Shown here: positions 32,749 to 41,681 of the stretch, in pieces
Position numbering within the stretch: the first letter of the stretch is position 1
Layout: the number at the start of each line of letters is the position of its first letter
Assembly: GCA_023666265.1 (NCBI GenBank)
Contig: JAMPCH010000015.1
Coordinates: forward strand, 1-47,982
Direction of reading: 5' to 3'
DNA: 47,982 nucleotides
Source: Roseburia sp.
GTDB taxonomy: Bacteria > Bacillota > Clostridia > Oscillospirales > Ruminococcaceae
The notes under the pieces: generated by a model
What the model saw: the letters and a program-made list of their open reading frames with translations, nothing else
Told to the model about the DNA's origin: nothing
Database searches by the model: none
Program-made: the position numbers and the translations under genes

Positions 32749-33285
32749 ATGTTGGATAATTGTATATTATCAGAAAGTGAATTTGTAGGATTTTATCATA
32801 CTAGGACAAGTAAACTTGATATAGAAAGGAATTGTAAGATTGTGAGTAAAAAATCTCTTGAGTTGGAATATAGTGCAATAAGGGATGAAATAATCAGTCT
32901 AACAAGTTCAAAAGACCAATTAGTTTCTACTATGTATATTCTATGCGTAACAATTATTGGACTTTCATCAATATTTAATACAGAGCAAATAATTAATCTT
33001 ATTTTTATAGTTGTAATTCCATTTCAGGCTTTTATAAACACCAAGTTATACCAAATAGCCCGATGCGGTGCTTATATAAAAGTTTTTATCGAACCAAAAA
33101 TTAAGGGTTTACAGTGGGAAAAGATAATACACGAAGTGGATTCAACATTTAATAAGACATATAGGTTTAATTTAGGTAAACTTCAATTTACAAGAAACAT
33201 TGGAAAATATGGATCAACTATTTTTTCAGTGCTAGTTTTTTTACTTATTTATGGAATAATGTATCACTTTCAAACTATGGATTAG
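32749..33285 (+). CDS. Unknown small membrane protein in AT-rich cargo
   Basis: A 178-aa protein (start uncertain: ATG 32749, or GTG 32842 with AAAGGA upstream, which would remove 31 residues). Two adjacent hydrophobic helices lie at about 62-97 (TMYILCVTIIGLSSIF and LIFIVVIPFQAFI) and one at the C terminus (TIFSVLVFLLIYGIMY). The segment between them is soluble and basic, and a charged N-terminal helix precedes them. I recognise no family. GC content and codon use (many TTA, ATA, AAA) differ strongly from all flanking genes, a sign of recent transfer. The combination with an unknown Sel1-type gene inside a mobile element is the kind of place defence or toxin genes occupy. Confidence 0.7.
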   Translation: MLDNCILSESEFVGFYHTRTSKLDIERNCKIVSKKSLELEYSAIRDEIISLTSSKDQLVSTMYILCVTIIGLSSIFNTEQIINLIFIVVIPFQAFINTKLYQIARCGAYIKVFIEPKIKGLQWEKIIHEVDSTFNKTYRFNLGKLQFTRNIGKYGSTIFSVLVFLLIYGIMYHFQTMD

Positions 33286-33572
33286 AATTTGAAAAAAATA
33301 GCCTTATACAAATATTAATATATTTCTTTAGTTTTATTTGTATTTTATTTAAATAGAAAAGGAACGAATTTTGAAAAGATATATAGTACATACATTGACA
33401 TATTAAAAAGATATGAGTAATTTGTCTTTAAGCATTGAACCATTGACTGAATTAAAAATTACAAAGTTGTGACAAATGCAGGGAGTATTTTAATAAAATT
33501 TCCAATATAAATTTACATGTTGTATAAAACAATTTCTTTATTTTTATTTAAAAGAAATGGAGATTGAGTAAT
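33286..33572. other. AT-rich spacer
   Basis: 287 nt of very AT-rich sequence between the membrane protein and the Sel1-type gene. No gene or clear structure is seen beyond TTGACATATT at about 33398, a possible -35. Confidence 0.6.
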
Positions 33573-35065
33573 ATGCAAAACATTTGGGATAAAGCCAAAA
33601 ACGGCGACATAGATGCGATTAATCGTGTCGCTACTAAATGTCATGAAGATGGCAATGATGATTTGGCATTTAATTGGCTTTTAAACGGCGCAAAATTAGG
33701 TAGTCCTGTTTCAATGATTAATTTGGCTTTATTTTATGCAAATGGGGTTTGTACAAGTAAAAATTATAAGCAAGCGTTATCACTGTTTGCAAGGCTGCAT
33801 GTTTGGGTGCAAACAGTAAAACCATCAGAGATTGTATTCTTGAAAATTTAGGTATGGAAGTATTGTCTTCGCTTGCGAATGGTGGTAATGAAAATGCACA
33901 GTATTATCTCGCTATAATATTAGCTATGGAATATGGTGAAAATCAAAAAAGTAATAAATTGTTAAAATTGGCTGCTGAAAACAAAATGCCCTTAGCTCAA
34001 TATTGCATAGGATTACGAGAGCTTCTCTCTAATGCCTCATTATCCAATTCATCATTGACCTTACTAAGCGAAGCAATCGACAACGGATATGACTATCATT
34101 CTATGATAAATGATATGATAGTATCAATGAATTCAATGATAAATGTTGTAAGAACCGCGTTACAAAGCGAAAAAAGATCTCGCCAATATGTTTTAGTTAA
34201 AATAACTCGTAAATGTCATGCTGATGATTTTGAAAAGATGGGGGAAGTTTTTATGTCCCCCATGGAAAAATATAGAAAAAACGGGGCTCCTGGAATTGGT
34301 GACATGTATGAGGGTGTAGGTAATACTGGTATCAATCAAATGTGGAGTGATTTGTTTCAGGGCGAAGCGGTAAGTGATTTTGTGGAGTGTGGAGTATTTG
34401 ATGAATACATGGCACATGAAAGTTTATTTTGTCTTTATGCTTTGGAGAAAAATAAAAAGGGGGAAATTATAAAACCAGATATTCGTATGAAGCAATTTGG
34501 AGATACTGCGGTAGTAATTTTGGATGCGCATCAATTTATAGATAGACTTATTACTGCTATAAATAAGCAGTATGGAGATATTTGGATAGGCTATGATAGA
34601 GTTAAGTATGAGGTAGATTTTGCCATAACAAGCAACTATACTGAATTTTCTAAAACAGTGCCATACTCTTGGCAAAATGAGTTTAGAATTGTTGTTGATA
34701 TAGCAAATGGAAAGTTTTCAAAAGAAGTTTGGGATGGAATGACCGAAGGTGAGAAAAAAATACTTGTGGAGAAAGAAGATAGGACACCATACGAGGACCT
34801 TAAACTTCATACAAGCGGAATGACTGATTTTGCAAAATTAATGGCTCTCAATGCTGGCTATACATCTTCTTTGTATGAAGATAGTGGATCGGAAAAAATT
34901 TATCTGGGAGACTTAACCAGCATCTGCAAATCTTTTCCTATAGATGATTTTCTAAATTTGACGCCTGAATTTCTTACGGCAATTGAAAATGCTGAATGGG
35001 GTAGCTTAAATGATGTACCAGAACACATAAGACCATTCGCTTGGCGACCAATTATAAAGACATAA
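33573..35065 (+). pseudogene. Sel1-repeat protein with frameshift and unknown C-terminal domain
   Basis: Two overlapping frames make one protein of about 497 residues. The first (33573 on) encodes Sel1/TPR-like helical repeats (DKAKNGDIDAINRVA, LAFNWLLNGAKLGSPVSMIN). Near 33791-33794 one base is missing: GCA-AG-GCT should read GCA-AAG-GCT, after which the frame continues AACLGANSKTIRD with further Sel1-like repeats (NAQYYLAIILAM, AQYCIGLREL). From about residue 200 comes an unrecognised alpha/beta domain with YVLVKITRKC, a basic YSWQNEFRIVVDIA motif and a C-terminal RPFAWRPIIK. The Y-S-x-Q-N-E-F-R-I pattern resembles one seen in several uncharacterised phage-defence proteins. The gene is AT-rich like its neighbour. 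Whether the frameshift is real or a sequencing error cannot be told. Confidence 0.75.
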
Positions 35066-35278
35066 TAATGAACCATCTGTTGACTTTGGAAATCCCACGG
35101 TTTGGAAAAGTGACGGAATTTGAACTCTCAGTGTACAATTTGAAGTGCATAAAATTAGCATTATATTGAGAGGCGTTAAGAAAATGTCTCTTTCAGCGTA
35201 TCAAACTTGCCGTTTGTGGCGTTGGGTGCTACTGTGGTAAAAGTCGAAAATCTATTTGGTAACGATGTCACAAAAGGA

Positions 35279-35310
35279 AATCCCGTGTCACCCTGACGCG
35301 GGATTTTGTT
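35279..35310 (+). terminator. Rho-independent terminator
   Basis: AATCCCGTGTC (35279-35289) pairs with GACGCGGGATT (35295-35305, one G-U) around a 5-nt loop, then TTGTTTT. Confidence 0.75.
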
Positions 35311-35414
35311 TTGACACCTGCCGAGAGGAGATGAGAACCCCCCGGGGTTAGGCGTTCGCCGCGCGGACGCCGTCGAATCCCTCTTGGCGTGCCATGAAAC
35401 ACTGACAAAAAAGA

Positions 35415-35459
35415 TTTTTGCCCACAAACGGCAGTACAAAGCCATTTGTGGGCAAAAAA
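35415..35459. terminator. Bidirectional terminator-like hairpin
   Basis: TTTTTGCCCACAAA (about 35415-35428) and TTTGTGGGCAAAAA (35445-35458) are perfect reverse complements with T and A runs at the ends. Confidence 0.7.
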
Positions 35460-35640
35460 TTTGCGAAAAAAGGAAATCGCACACCAAGATATTTTCGCCA
35501 CGAAAATAACAGTTCGGGCGCAACATCACCCACCCACCCCACACCGCACGGAAGCGGCGGCGGTGTCGCCCAAAGCGACCCCACGGCAACGCCTCTAGCC
35601 GTCTCCTCTCCTTCCCCAAAATAAAACCAAAACAAAAATA

Positions 35641-35967
35641 AAGATCGGGGACGCGCGATCTCCGATCTCAGTCTGTCGAAAAAGTCAAAACCGACTTACT
35701 TCGGAAGGAAAAGGAGCTTGAGGATTTTGCGAACGTTTTTGTTGCTGCGTCCGTGCGGCAACCTTGGGCGTTCACAATACGACCTCCGTGTCTACCCATC
35801 AAGTTTTCCCTCAAATTAAGATCATAGCCCAAAGCCGCAAAAATTCAAAGAATTTTTGCGGCTTTGGATTTTTGGCTTCGTCAAAAATCGGCGACAGCTT
35901 GTCGAAGAACCGACCGACGGGAGGTTTTTCGACAAGCTGAGATCGTGGACGCGCGATCCCCGATCTT
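35641..35967. repeat. MITE-like element with imperfect 43-bp inverted ends
   Basis: The left end (35641-35683) starts AAGATCGGGGACGCGCGATC. The right end (35925-35967), read in reverse, starts AAGATCGGGGATCGCGCGTC; both end in TGTCGAAAAA. Inside are a perfect 18-bp hairpin at 35829-35867 and a 12-bp inverted repeat CAGCTTGTCGAA/TTCGACAAGCTG at 35895-35939. No transposase gene is inside. The right end touches the stop codon of the rpiR-type gene and may serve as its terminator. Confidence 0.6.
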
Positions 35968-36831
35968 TTAGCTCTCATCATCCTTTTTATACGCCTCGTT
36001 CTCGTCCCAGAGCGCCTCGAGCTTCATCAGGTTCTGTTCGAGACGGGGTCGGCATTTCATGCCGACCGCGACGAGGAGCGCGTTCATCAGACAGAGCGGG
36101 GCGACGAGGCTGTCGGCGAAGCTCACCATGTCGCTCTTGGCGAGTAAGAGCTCGTCCGCGTAGTCCGCGAGGGGCGAGGTCGCGCTGTCGGTGACGGCGA
36201 TGATATTCGCGCCGCTTTTTTTCGCGTATGCCGTCGCGTGGAGCGTATTCCGCGAATAGCGCGGGAAGGACATCGAGATCATCACGTCCCGCTCGCCGAT
36301 CCGTATGAGCTGTTGTAAGATCCCGCTCGTGTTGATCGGCTGGACAAAGATCGCGTTCTCAAAGATCAGGCTCAGGTAATTATAGAGAAACCGCGCGAGA
36401 ATGTTGCTACTCATCGCGCCGAAAATATAGAGATGCTCCGCCGAGACGATCCGCTCGACGGCGGCGTTAAAATGCTCCTCCGAGAGGTTCTCGAGCGTCG
36501 CACGTAGGCGTTCGCCGTCTTGGCTAAAGACGTTTTTTAAGAGATTTCCGTTCCCGAGCCGCTCGCTCGCGATGTCGAGCCGCTGGAGCGTCGTGAGACG
36601 GTTTTTGCTGTAATTTCGGAGCGCGGTCTGCATTTCCGGGTAGCCCTCAAAGCCCATCTCGATCGCGAAGCGAACGACCGTACTTTCGCTTACGCCGACC
36701 GCCGCGCCGAGCTTCGCCGCCGTCATAAACGCGGCTTTTTCATAATGCTCGATCATATAGCCCGCGAGAACGCGCTGACTTTTGGAAAATTCGGGCATTT
36801 TTGCCTCTATGTCGGACAAAAGACTTTGCAT
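35968..36831 (-). CDS. RpiR/MurR-family transcriptional regulator
   Basis: A 287-aa regulator. The N-terminal helix-turn-helix domain (1-77) has MPEFSKSQRVLAGYM and SESTVVRFAIEMGFEGYPE. A SIS sugar-phosphate-binding domain (about 115-250) has YIFGAMSSNILARFLYNYL and GERDVMISMSFPRYSRNT. RpiR proteins control sugar or amino-sugar catabolism in response to a phosphosugar. No sugar gene is adjacent: the divergent neighbour is a BaiN-like flavoprotein, and the nearest transport gene is the ABC lipoprotein at 38.7-40.2 kb. AAAGGAG lies 9 nt before the ATG. Codon use is GC-rich, like the heat-shock operon. Confidence 0.94.
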   Translation of the reverse strand: MQSLLSDIEAKMPEFSKSQRVLAGYMIEHYEKAAFMTAAKLGAAVGVSESTVVRFAIEMGFEGYPEMQTALRNYSKNRLTTLQRLDIASERLGNGNLLKNVFSQDGERLRATLENLSEEHFNAAVERIVSAEHLYIFGAMSSNILARFLYNYLSLIFENAIFVQPINTSGILQQLIRIGERDVMISMSFPRYSRNTLHATAYAKKSGANIIAVTDSATSPLADYADELLLAKSDMVSFADSLVAPLCLMNALLVAVGMKCRPRLEQNLMKLEALWDENEAYKKDDES

Positions 36832-37032
36832 TGACGTTGTCTCCTTTTGTTTTCCTTTTTTGGGGGAAGGGGATCCCCCTCGGGCTTCTTCGCCGATTAT
36901 CAGTATACTACTTTTTTAAAAAAATTGCAAGCTGTTTTTTAAAATCCTGCAAAAAAGTTTCACAAAAAGGATTGAAAGCGCGGGGAAAATGTGGTAAACT
37001 GGTTTAGAAAAAGGATCGAAAGGCGGGAGGGT

Positions 37033-38271
37033 ATGACTGACTTTGAGGTGATCGTGATCGGCGGAGGCGCGGCGGGACTGCTCGCGGCGGGCGAATGCGC
37101 CCGACGCGGGCGGAGGACGGCGCTCGTCGAGCGAAACGAGCGGCTCGGGCGAAAGCTTATGATCACGGGGAAGGGGCGCTGTAACCTCACGAACAACGCC
37201 GACCTCGAGACTGTCCTAAAAAATATCCCGCGAAACCCGCGCTTTTTATACGGCGCGCTCTCCCGCTTTTTGCCCGAGGACGTGATGAATTTTTTTGAGG
37301 AGGAGGGCGTACCGCTCAAGACCGAGCGCGGGGATCGCGTCTTCCCCGTCTCCGACCGCGCCGCCGACGTCGCGGACGCGCTCGTCCGCCGCGCGAAGCG
37401 GTATGGGGTCGCGATCCTCCACGCGCGGGCGGAGGAGATCTTGACCGAGGGGTGCGCCGTGATCGGCGTAAAGACCGACGGGGGCGACCTTTTCGCGGAG
37501 CGCGTGATCCTCGCGACGGGCGGCTTATCCTACCCCGGGACGGGGTCGACGGGGGACGGTTATCGGATGGCGGGGCGGCTCGGGCATACGCTCGTACCGC
37601 CGAAGCCCTCGCTCGTCCCGCTCGAAACGCGCGAGGACTGCGCCCCGCTCGCGGGTCTCAGCCTAAGGAACGTGACCCTCTCCGTCCGGGACAACGAGCG
37701 CGGGAAGGTCGTTTTTTCGGAGCTGGGAGAAATGCTCTTTACCCATTTCGGCGTATCCGGTCCGCTCGTTCTGAGCGCGAGCGCGCGTATGGAGAAATTC
37801 GGCGAAGGACGCTATACCCTCTCGATCGATCTAAAGCCCGGGCTTACGGCGGAGCGGCTCGACGCGCGGCTTCAGCGCGACTTCGCCGAGCGAAAGAACT
37901 GTCAAACGGCGAACGCGCTCCGAAAGCTCCTCCCCGCGAAGCTGATCCCGCCCGTTCTCGAACGCTCGTCGCTCTCCCCCGAGAAGCAATGTAACGCGGT
38001 CACGCGCGCGGAGCGCCTCGCGCTCGGGCGGACGGTGAAGGCTTTTTCGCTCGCGCCGACCCGCTTTCGCCCGATCGCGGAGGCGATCGTCACCGACGGC
38101 GGGATCGACGTCCGCGAAATTTCGCCGAAGACGATGGAGTCGAAGCTCGTAAAGGGACTTTACTTCGCGGGCGAGATCATCGACGTCGCGGGCTTTACCG
38201 GCGGGTTTAATTTACAGATCGCCTTTTCAACGGGCTACTGCGCCGCTTTATCAGCTTCGGAGGACGGGTGA
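37033..38271 (+). CDS. BaiN/HI0933-family FAD-dependent oxidoreductase
   Basis: A 412-aa flavoprotein of the HI0933/YhiN/BaiN family. The FAD motif is VIGGGAAGLLAAGECARRG near the N terminus, followed by MITGKGRCNLTNN. ILATGGLSYPGTGSTGDGY lies mid-protein, and the C-terminal FAD segment is LYFAGEIIDVAGFTGGFN. The start at 37033 has GGGAGG four bases upstream; an earlier in-frame start lacks one. Family members have been linked to bile-acid dehydroxylation (BaiN), but most copies are housekeeping genes of unknown substrate, so no bile-acid role is claimed. Confidence 0.93.
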   Translation: MTDFEVIVIGGGAAGLLAAGECARRGRRTALVERNERLGRKLMITGKGRCNLTNNADLETVLKNIPRNPRFLYGALSRFLPEDVMNFFEEEGVPLKTERGDRVFPVSDRAADVADALVRRAKRYGVAILHARAEEILTEGCAVIGVKTDGGDLFAERVILATGGLSYPGTGSTGDGYRMAGRLGHTLVPPKPSLVPLETREDCAPLAGLSLRNVTLSVRDNERGKVVFSELGEMLFTHFGVSGPLVLSASARMEKFGEGRYTLSIDLKPGLTAERLDARLQRDFAERKNCQTANALRKLLPAKLIPPVLERSSLSPEKQCNAVTRAERLALGRTVKAFSLAPTRFRPIAEAIVTDGGIDVREISPKTMESKLVKGLYFAGEIIDVAGFTGGFNLQIAFSTGYCAALSASEDG

Positions 38272-38336
38272 GAGATTTTGAGAGAGAAAAAGAGAGATAG
38301 AAGAGACAGAAAAGACAAAGTTATGACTAAATGGAG

Positions 38337-38389
38337 CGGGGGGCTTTGCCCCCCGAACTCCCCCCACCAAGGGAAATGATTTCCCTTGG
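38337..38389. repeat. Double palindrome (REP-like)
   Basis: CGGGGGG-CTTTG-CCCCCCG (38337-38355) is followed 11 nt later by CCAAGGGAAA-TGA-TTTCCCTTGG (38367-38389). Both stems are perfect. Pairs like this are dispersed in many Clostridial genomes. Confidence 0.7.
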
Positions 38390-38599
38390 AACCCTCTGTT
38401 CCCATTGTTAGTTTTCTTCTTTCTCTATCTTACTGCCTGTCAGGTCGGTGGTTTTGTTAAAGCGGCGCCGGATTTACGCAATTGCGGGGAAGCCGCGCCT
38501 TCCCTAAAAGGGGGCGAGGTTAGTCACTACGCGGCAACGGAGGGGGTCGTCTCGGCGGCTGTAAGGTCGAAGGTTTTGTTTAAACGGTTTTGTGATTAC

Positions 38600-38637
38600 A
38601 AAAAATCCGCAGATCGGTCAGACCTGCGGATCTTTTT
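38600..38637. terminator. Bidirectional terminator
   Basis: ATCCGCAG (38605-38612) and CTGCGGAT (38624-38631) are flanked by A and T runs. It ends the ABC lipoprotein gene on the minus strand. Confidence 0.85.
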
Positions 38638-38657
38638 ATGTTGGGGCGAAGAGCGAT

Positions 38658-40193
38658 TTAGCCCTGCGCCATTTTCTCGCGGTATTCGTCGAGAATGGAT
38701 TCGATCATGTTATAGTTTTCGTCGCGGAGCTGGGTATACGATACGTTATCCCAGATCGGTCCGTCCATGAGCGACTGATCGCCCATTCCCTCGAAGATAT
38801 TGGAAAGATCCTCGTTAAAGCCCTTACAGTTATCAAAGAGGAAGCTGAACTTCCCGCGCTCGGGGGTGATGAGATCCTGTAAAACCTCATACTGTTCCTC
38901 GGTGTACCAAGCGTTGAATTTCTCTCTTCTCGGCGTGTTACACTCGGGGCAGACCGTCAGATCCTCGGTCTCGTTCTCGACGTAGCTGTACTTACACTCG
39001 GGGCATTTCGGGTAATACTTCGGCGACGAGTCGGTCGCGGTCGCCTTCGCCTCGGCGACGTTCTCGGGGTCGGTCTCCTCGGTACGGTTGAGGGTGATCC
39101 AGTCGACCGCGCCCTTGACGTTTTTCGCGCCCGAGGGGATCATATAGCCGAAGGAGTCGTAAGCTAAGTAATACTGATCGGCGAGATCGTCTCTCGGGAA
39201 GGGGACGAACGCCATATCGTAATCGACGCTCTTTTTAAAGAGCGACTCACAGGCGGCGGAATACGCCCAAGTCGGCTCCATACCGAGGAAGAGGAGATTT
39301 CCGTCGAGGAAGGCTTCGCCCGGGTCGACGTAGCCGTCGCCGGTCAGCCCCTGACGACAGAGATCCTCGACGAATTCCATCGCGCGCTGAACGTTCTCGT
39401 TTTTAAGGTTATTGATGATCTGGTTATCGGTCACGTCGATCAGCTTTGTACCCGTGGTGGAAACGAAGCTCATCGCGCTTACGCCGGTATAGCCGATATG
39501 GTTCTCGTCGGCGTTACACCACTGGGTGATGAGATCGCGAAAAGCCGTCCAGTTCCATTCGCCGCTCTGATAGAGGTCGATCGGGTCGGCGAGACCGTAT
39601 TCCTGTAATAAAAGGCGGTTATAGTTGAGCGCGAAATTTGACGTGATCTTATAGGGGACGTAATAATGCTTCCCGTTATAGACGAATTGATCGGCGATCT
39701 CCTTCATATCCGACCAAAGGTCGCTCTCGAGGTCGATATAGCTGTCGATCGGGGTATACATATTCCGCGACATCCCGTGGGGGAAGGATCGCCACTCATA
39801 GCGGGTAATATCGGGCGATAGATCGGAGGCGACGAGCGTCCCGAGCTTATCAAAATACGCGCCCCCGTTCGAACAGATCTCCTGCTCGATCGAGCCGCCG
39901 TAGCGGGTCTCAAAGAGGTCGACGAGGTCGGCGTCCTGGGTCACGAGGTCGTAATAGATGAGGACCTTGATCGTCCCGGTCTCCTGATTTTCGTCGATCT
40001 CGACGACCTCAGCCTCGGTGAATTCCTGATCGCCGGCGGAGGGACCGCTCGTGGTTGTCGTCACGTCCGCGTCCGCGTTCGCCGGCGTCGTCGTTGTTTC
40101 GCCGCCGCGTCCGCTGTCCGAGCTGCCGCAGGCGCTTATCCCGAGTACTATGCTCGCCGCGAGGATCGCCGCGAGCGTTTTTTTCATTTTCAT
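38658..40193 (-). CDS. ABC transporter extracellular solute-binding lipoprotein with zinc-ribbon insert
   Basis: A 511-aa family 1 solute-binding protein. The lipoprotein signal is at 1-22 with lipobox ISAC (lipidated C22), then a Thr/Ala-rich linker to about 60. The binding domain starts at TGTIKVLIYYD. Features such as YNRLLLQEYGL and QSGEWNWTAFRDLI are typical of carbohydrate-binding members. Between about 395 and 420 sits an unexpected zinc-ribbon-like insert, CPEC (397-400) and CPEC (415-418), not part of the fold. No permease or ATPase gene is adjacent, so it is an orphan binding protein. A possible CcpA/LacI-type operator lies 70 nt upstream. Sugar specificity cannot be told. Confidence 0.88.
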   Translation of the reverse strand: MKMKKTLAAILAASIVLGISACGSSDSGRGGETTTTPANADADVTTTTSGPSAGDQEFTEAEVVEIDENQETGTIKVLIYYDLVTQDADLVDLFETRYGGSIEQEICSNGGAYFDKLGTLVASDLSPDITRYEWRSFPHGMSRNMYTPIDSYIDLESDLWSDMKEIADQFVYNGKHYYVPYKITSNFALNYNRLLLQEYGLADPIDLYQSGEWNWTAFRDLITQWCNADENHIGYTGVSAMSFVSTTGTKLIDVTDNQIINNLKNENVQRAMEFVEDLCRQGLTGDGYVDPGEAFLDGNLLFLGMEPTWAYSAACESLFKKSVDYDMAFVPFPRDDLADQYYLAYDSFGYMIPSGAKNVKGAVDWITLNRTEETDPENVAEAKATATDSSPKYYPKCPECKYSYVENETEDLTVCPECNTPRREKFNAWYTEEQYEVLQDLITPERGKFSFLFDNCKGFNEDLSNIFEGMGDQSLMDGPIWDNVSYTQLRDENYNMIESILDEYREKMAQG

Positions 40194-40265
40194 GCTATAA
40201 AAACACTCCTTTCGATGTATGCTCGATCTCCGACGGTCGAGACCCCCGGAGGAAAACGATCATAA

Positions 40266-40279
40266 TGAATACGTTTACA
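40266..40279. promoter_or_regulatory. Possible CcpA/LacI-type operator
   Basis: TGAATACGTTTACA is a near-palindrome with a central CG, close to the catabolite-responsive element pattern TGWAANCGNTNWCA. It lies upstream of the solute-binding lipoprotein gene on the minus strand. Confidence 0.45.
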
Positions 40280-40495
40280 TTATTATTTTATCAGAAAACG
40301 CCCCGTTCGTCAATCGCCAGTTTGTAAATAAAACGGTGGTTGTTTTTATGCAATTTAAACAATCGGCGGTTGAGGTCGCGGGTCGGCGGTTGGAGATTTT
40401 TTATTTTTGGGGAAGGGGGATGTACGGCGAGCCTGTGTATAAATAATGGTACGATCGCTTTTTCGGCTTTTTTCAAAAAAATTTTAAAAAAGGTA

Positions 40496-40524
40496 TTGAC
40501 ATTTCGGAGAAAAAGTGATACATT
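40496..40524 (+). promoter_or_regulatory. Promoter of hrcA-grpE-dnaK-dnaJ
   Basis: A perfect TTGACA (40496-40501), a 17-nt spacer and TACATT (40519-40524). It lies immediately before the CIRCE operator. Confidence 0.85.
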
Positions 40525-40528
40525 ATGT

Positions 40529-40555
40529 TTAGCACTCGAAGAGCGAGAGTGCTAA
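40529..40555. promoter_or_regulatory. CIRCE operator (HrcA binding site)
   Basis: TTAGCACTC (40529-40537), nine bases, then GAGTGCTAA (40547-40555) is an exact match to the CIRCE consensus. It covers the transcript start, so HrcA represses the whole chaperone operon, its own gene included. Confidence 0.98.
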
Positions 40556-40622
40556 CACTCGACCCGAAGGACTGCTAAAAGCGGTAAAAACTTCTCGGAG
40601 CGGAAAGGATCGGTCAAAAGCC

Positions 40623-41681
40623 ATGGAGAGCCGGGCGCTTAAAATTCTCGAGATCGTCGTAGACGAATATATCCGTACCGGCGAGCCGATCGGATCAAAG
40701 GCGATCCAGTCCCTCCTCGACTTTAAGGTCTCGTCGGCGACGATCCGAAACGAGATGGCGTCGCTCGAACAACAGGGCTATCTCGAGCATCCCCACACCT
40801 CGGCGGGGCGTATCCCGACCTATCGCGGGTTAAGGCTCTATATCGAGCGGCTCTCGGGGCGGACGGCGCTCCCCGAGGAGGAACGTGAAAAGCTCGACCG
40901 GCTTTTTGAGGGGGCGGAGAACGAGACCGACGAGGTCATCATCGGGAACGCCTCGCGTGCGCTAGCGGAGATCACGAAATGCGCGATCGTCTCGACGAGT
41001 GATTCGGCGCGCTTCTCGGTCATTACAAAGGTCGAGGTGATCCCGACGGGGCGGCGGATGTACGTCCTTTTAATGGTGACCTCGGGGGGACAGATCAGAA
41101 ACCGCGTCTGTCGCCTATCCTTTGACCTCACGGAGGAACAGATGGCGTTCTTTCAGGAGTTCGCGCGGGAAAACCTCACCGGGATCTCGCCGGAGCGGGT
41201 CTCGGAGGATTTTTTAAATAACCTCTCCGCCGCGCTCGGGAGCTATCTCGTCTCGCTCTCGCCGCTTTTAAAGGGCGTTATGGATCTCTCGGCGGAGATG
41301 ATCGGCGATCGGGTCATGCTCGAGGGGGAAGAAAACCTCATCGCCTGTCCCGAGCTGAAGGGGACAGAGGTTGCGGCGGTCTTAAAAAACCGAAACGAGT
41401 TCACACGCGTCCTTGACGAAGCCTTCGGCGGGATACACGTGATGTTCGGGGCGGAGGACGAACCCTTCGTGATCTCAAATTCGAGTATGATCACGGGGTC
41501 TTTTTCAAGGAGCGGGGAACGCGCGGGGAGCTTCGGCGTGATCGGTCCGCTAAGGCTCGATTATAAAAAAATCATTCCTTATATAGAATATTTTACGCGT
41601 AAGGTTTCCACCCTTTTATCACAGGAGGAAACGGACGCGGTCGACGTGGAAAAGGAGGCGGAGACGTTTGAGCAAGAATAA
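40623..41681 (+). CDS. hrcA: Heat-inducible transcription repressor HrcA
   Basis: A 352-aa repressor of class I heat-shock genes that binds CIRCE and is kept active by GroE. The N-terminal winged helix (1-75) includes ALKILEIVVDEYIRTGEPIG and SSATIRNEMASLEQQGYL with HPHTSAGRIPT. The inserted and C-terminal dimerisation parts follow, ending in SFGVIGPLRLDYKKIIPYI. First gene of the operon; grpE overlaps its end by 14 nt. The ATG at 40623 has AAAGGA upstream and the length is normal for the family. Confidence 0.98.
   Translation: MESRALKILEIVVDEYIRTGEPIGSKAIQSLLDFKVSSATIRNEMASLEQQGYLEHPHTSAGRIPTYRGLRLYIERLSGRTALPEEEREKLDRLFEGAENETDEVIIGNASRALAEITKCAIVSTSDSARFSVITKVEVIPTGRRMYVLLMVTSGGQIRNRVCRLSFDLTEEQMAFFQEFARENLTGISPERVSEDFLNNLSAALGSYLVSLSPLLKGVMDLSAEMIGDRVMLEGEENLIACPELKGTEVAAVLKNRNEFTRVLDEAFGGIHVMFGAEDEPFVISNSSMITGSFSRSGERAGSFGVIGPLRLDYKKIIPYIEYFTRKVSTLLSQEETDAVDVEKEAETFEQE

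Larger units (their letters stand above)
35066..35967. other. Non-coding boundary region: hairpins and an inverted-repeat element
   Basis: About 900 nt with no credible gene; the long minus-strand frames here look like chance products of repeat sequence. It contains terminators at 35279-35310 and 35415-35459, a Pro/His-rich-looking low-complexity stretch (35520-35600) and an inverted-repeat element (35641-35967). GC rises abruptly at about 35.17 kb, so the right edge of the mobile element is probably near here. Confidence 0.7.
38272..38657. other. Intergenic region with palindromic repeats
   Basis: No gene is seen in these 386 nt. An A/G-rich run (38278-38325) is followed by two palindromes (38337-38389), a GC-rich stretch, and the terminator of the minus-strand lipoprotein gene. 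Confidence 0.75.
40194..40528. other. Divergent intergenic region
   Basis: 335 nt between the lipoprotein gene and the heat-shock operon. It contains a catabolite operator-like palindrome (40266-40279), a TTTTTGGGGAAGG motif (about 40405-40417) also seen at other gene ends here, and the hrcA promoter. No gene is credible. Confidence 0.75.

Noticed and set aside
35176-35635. Long overlapping minus-strand frames as genes
   Set aside because: They have arginine/proline-rich shadow composition, no ribosome sites, and run through hairpins and terminators.
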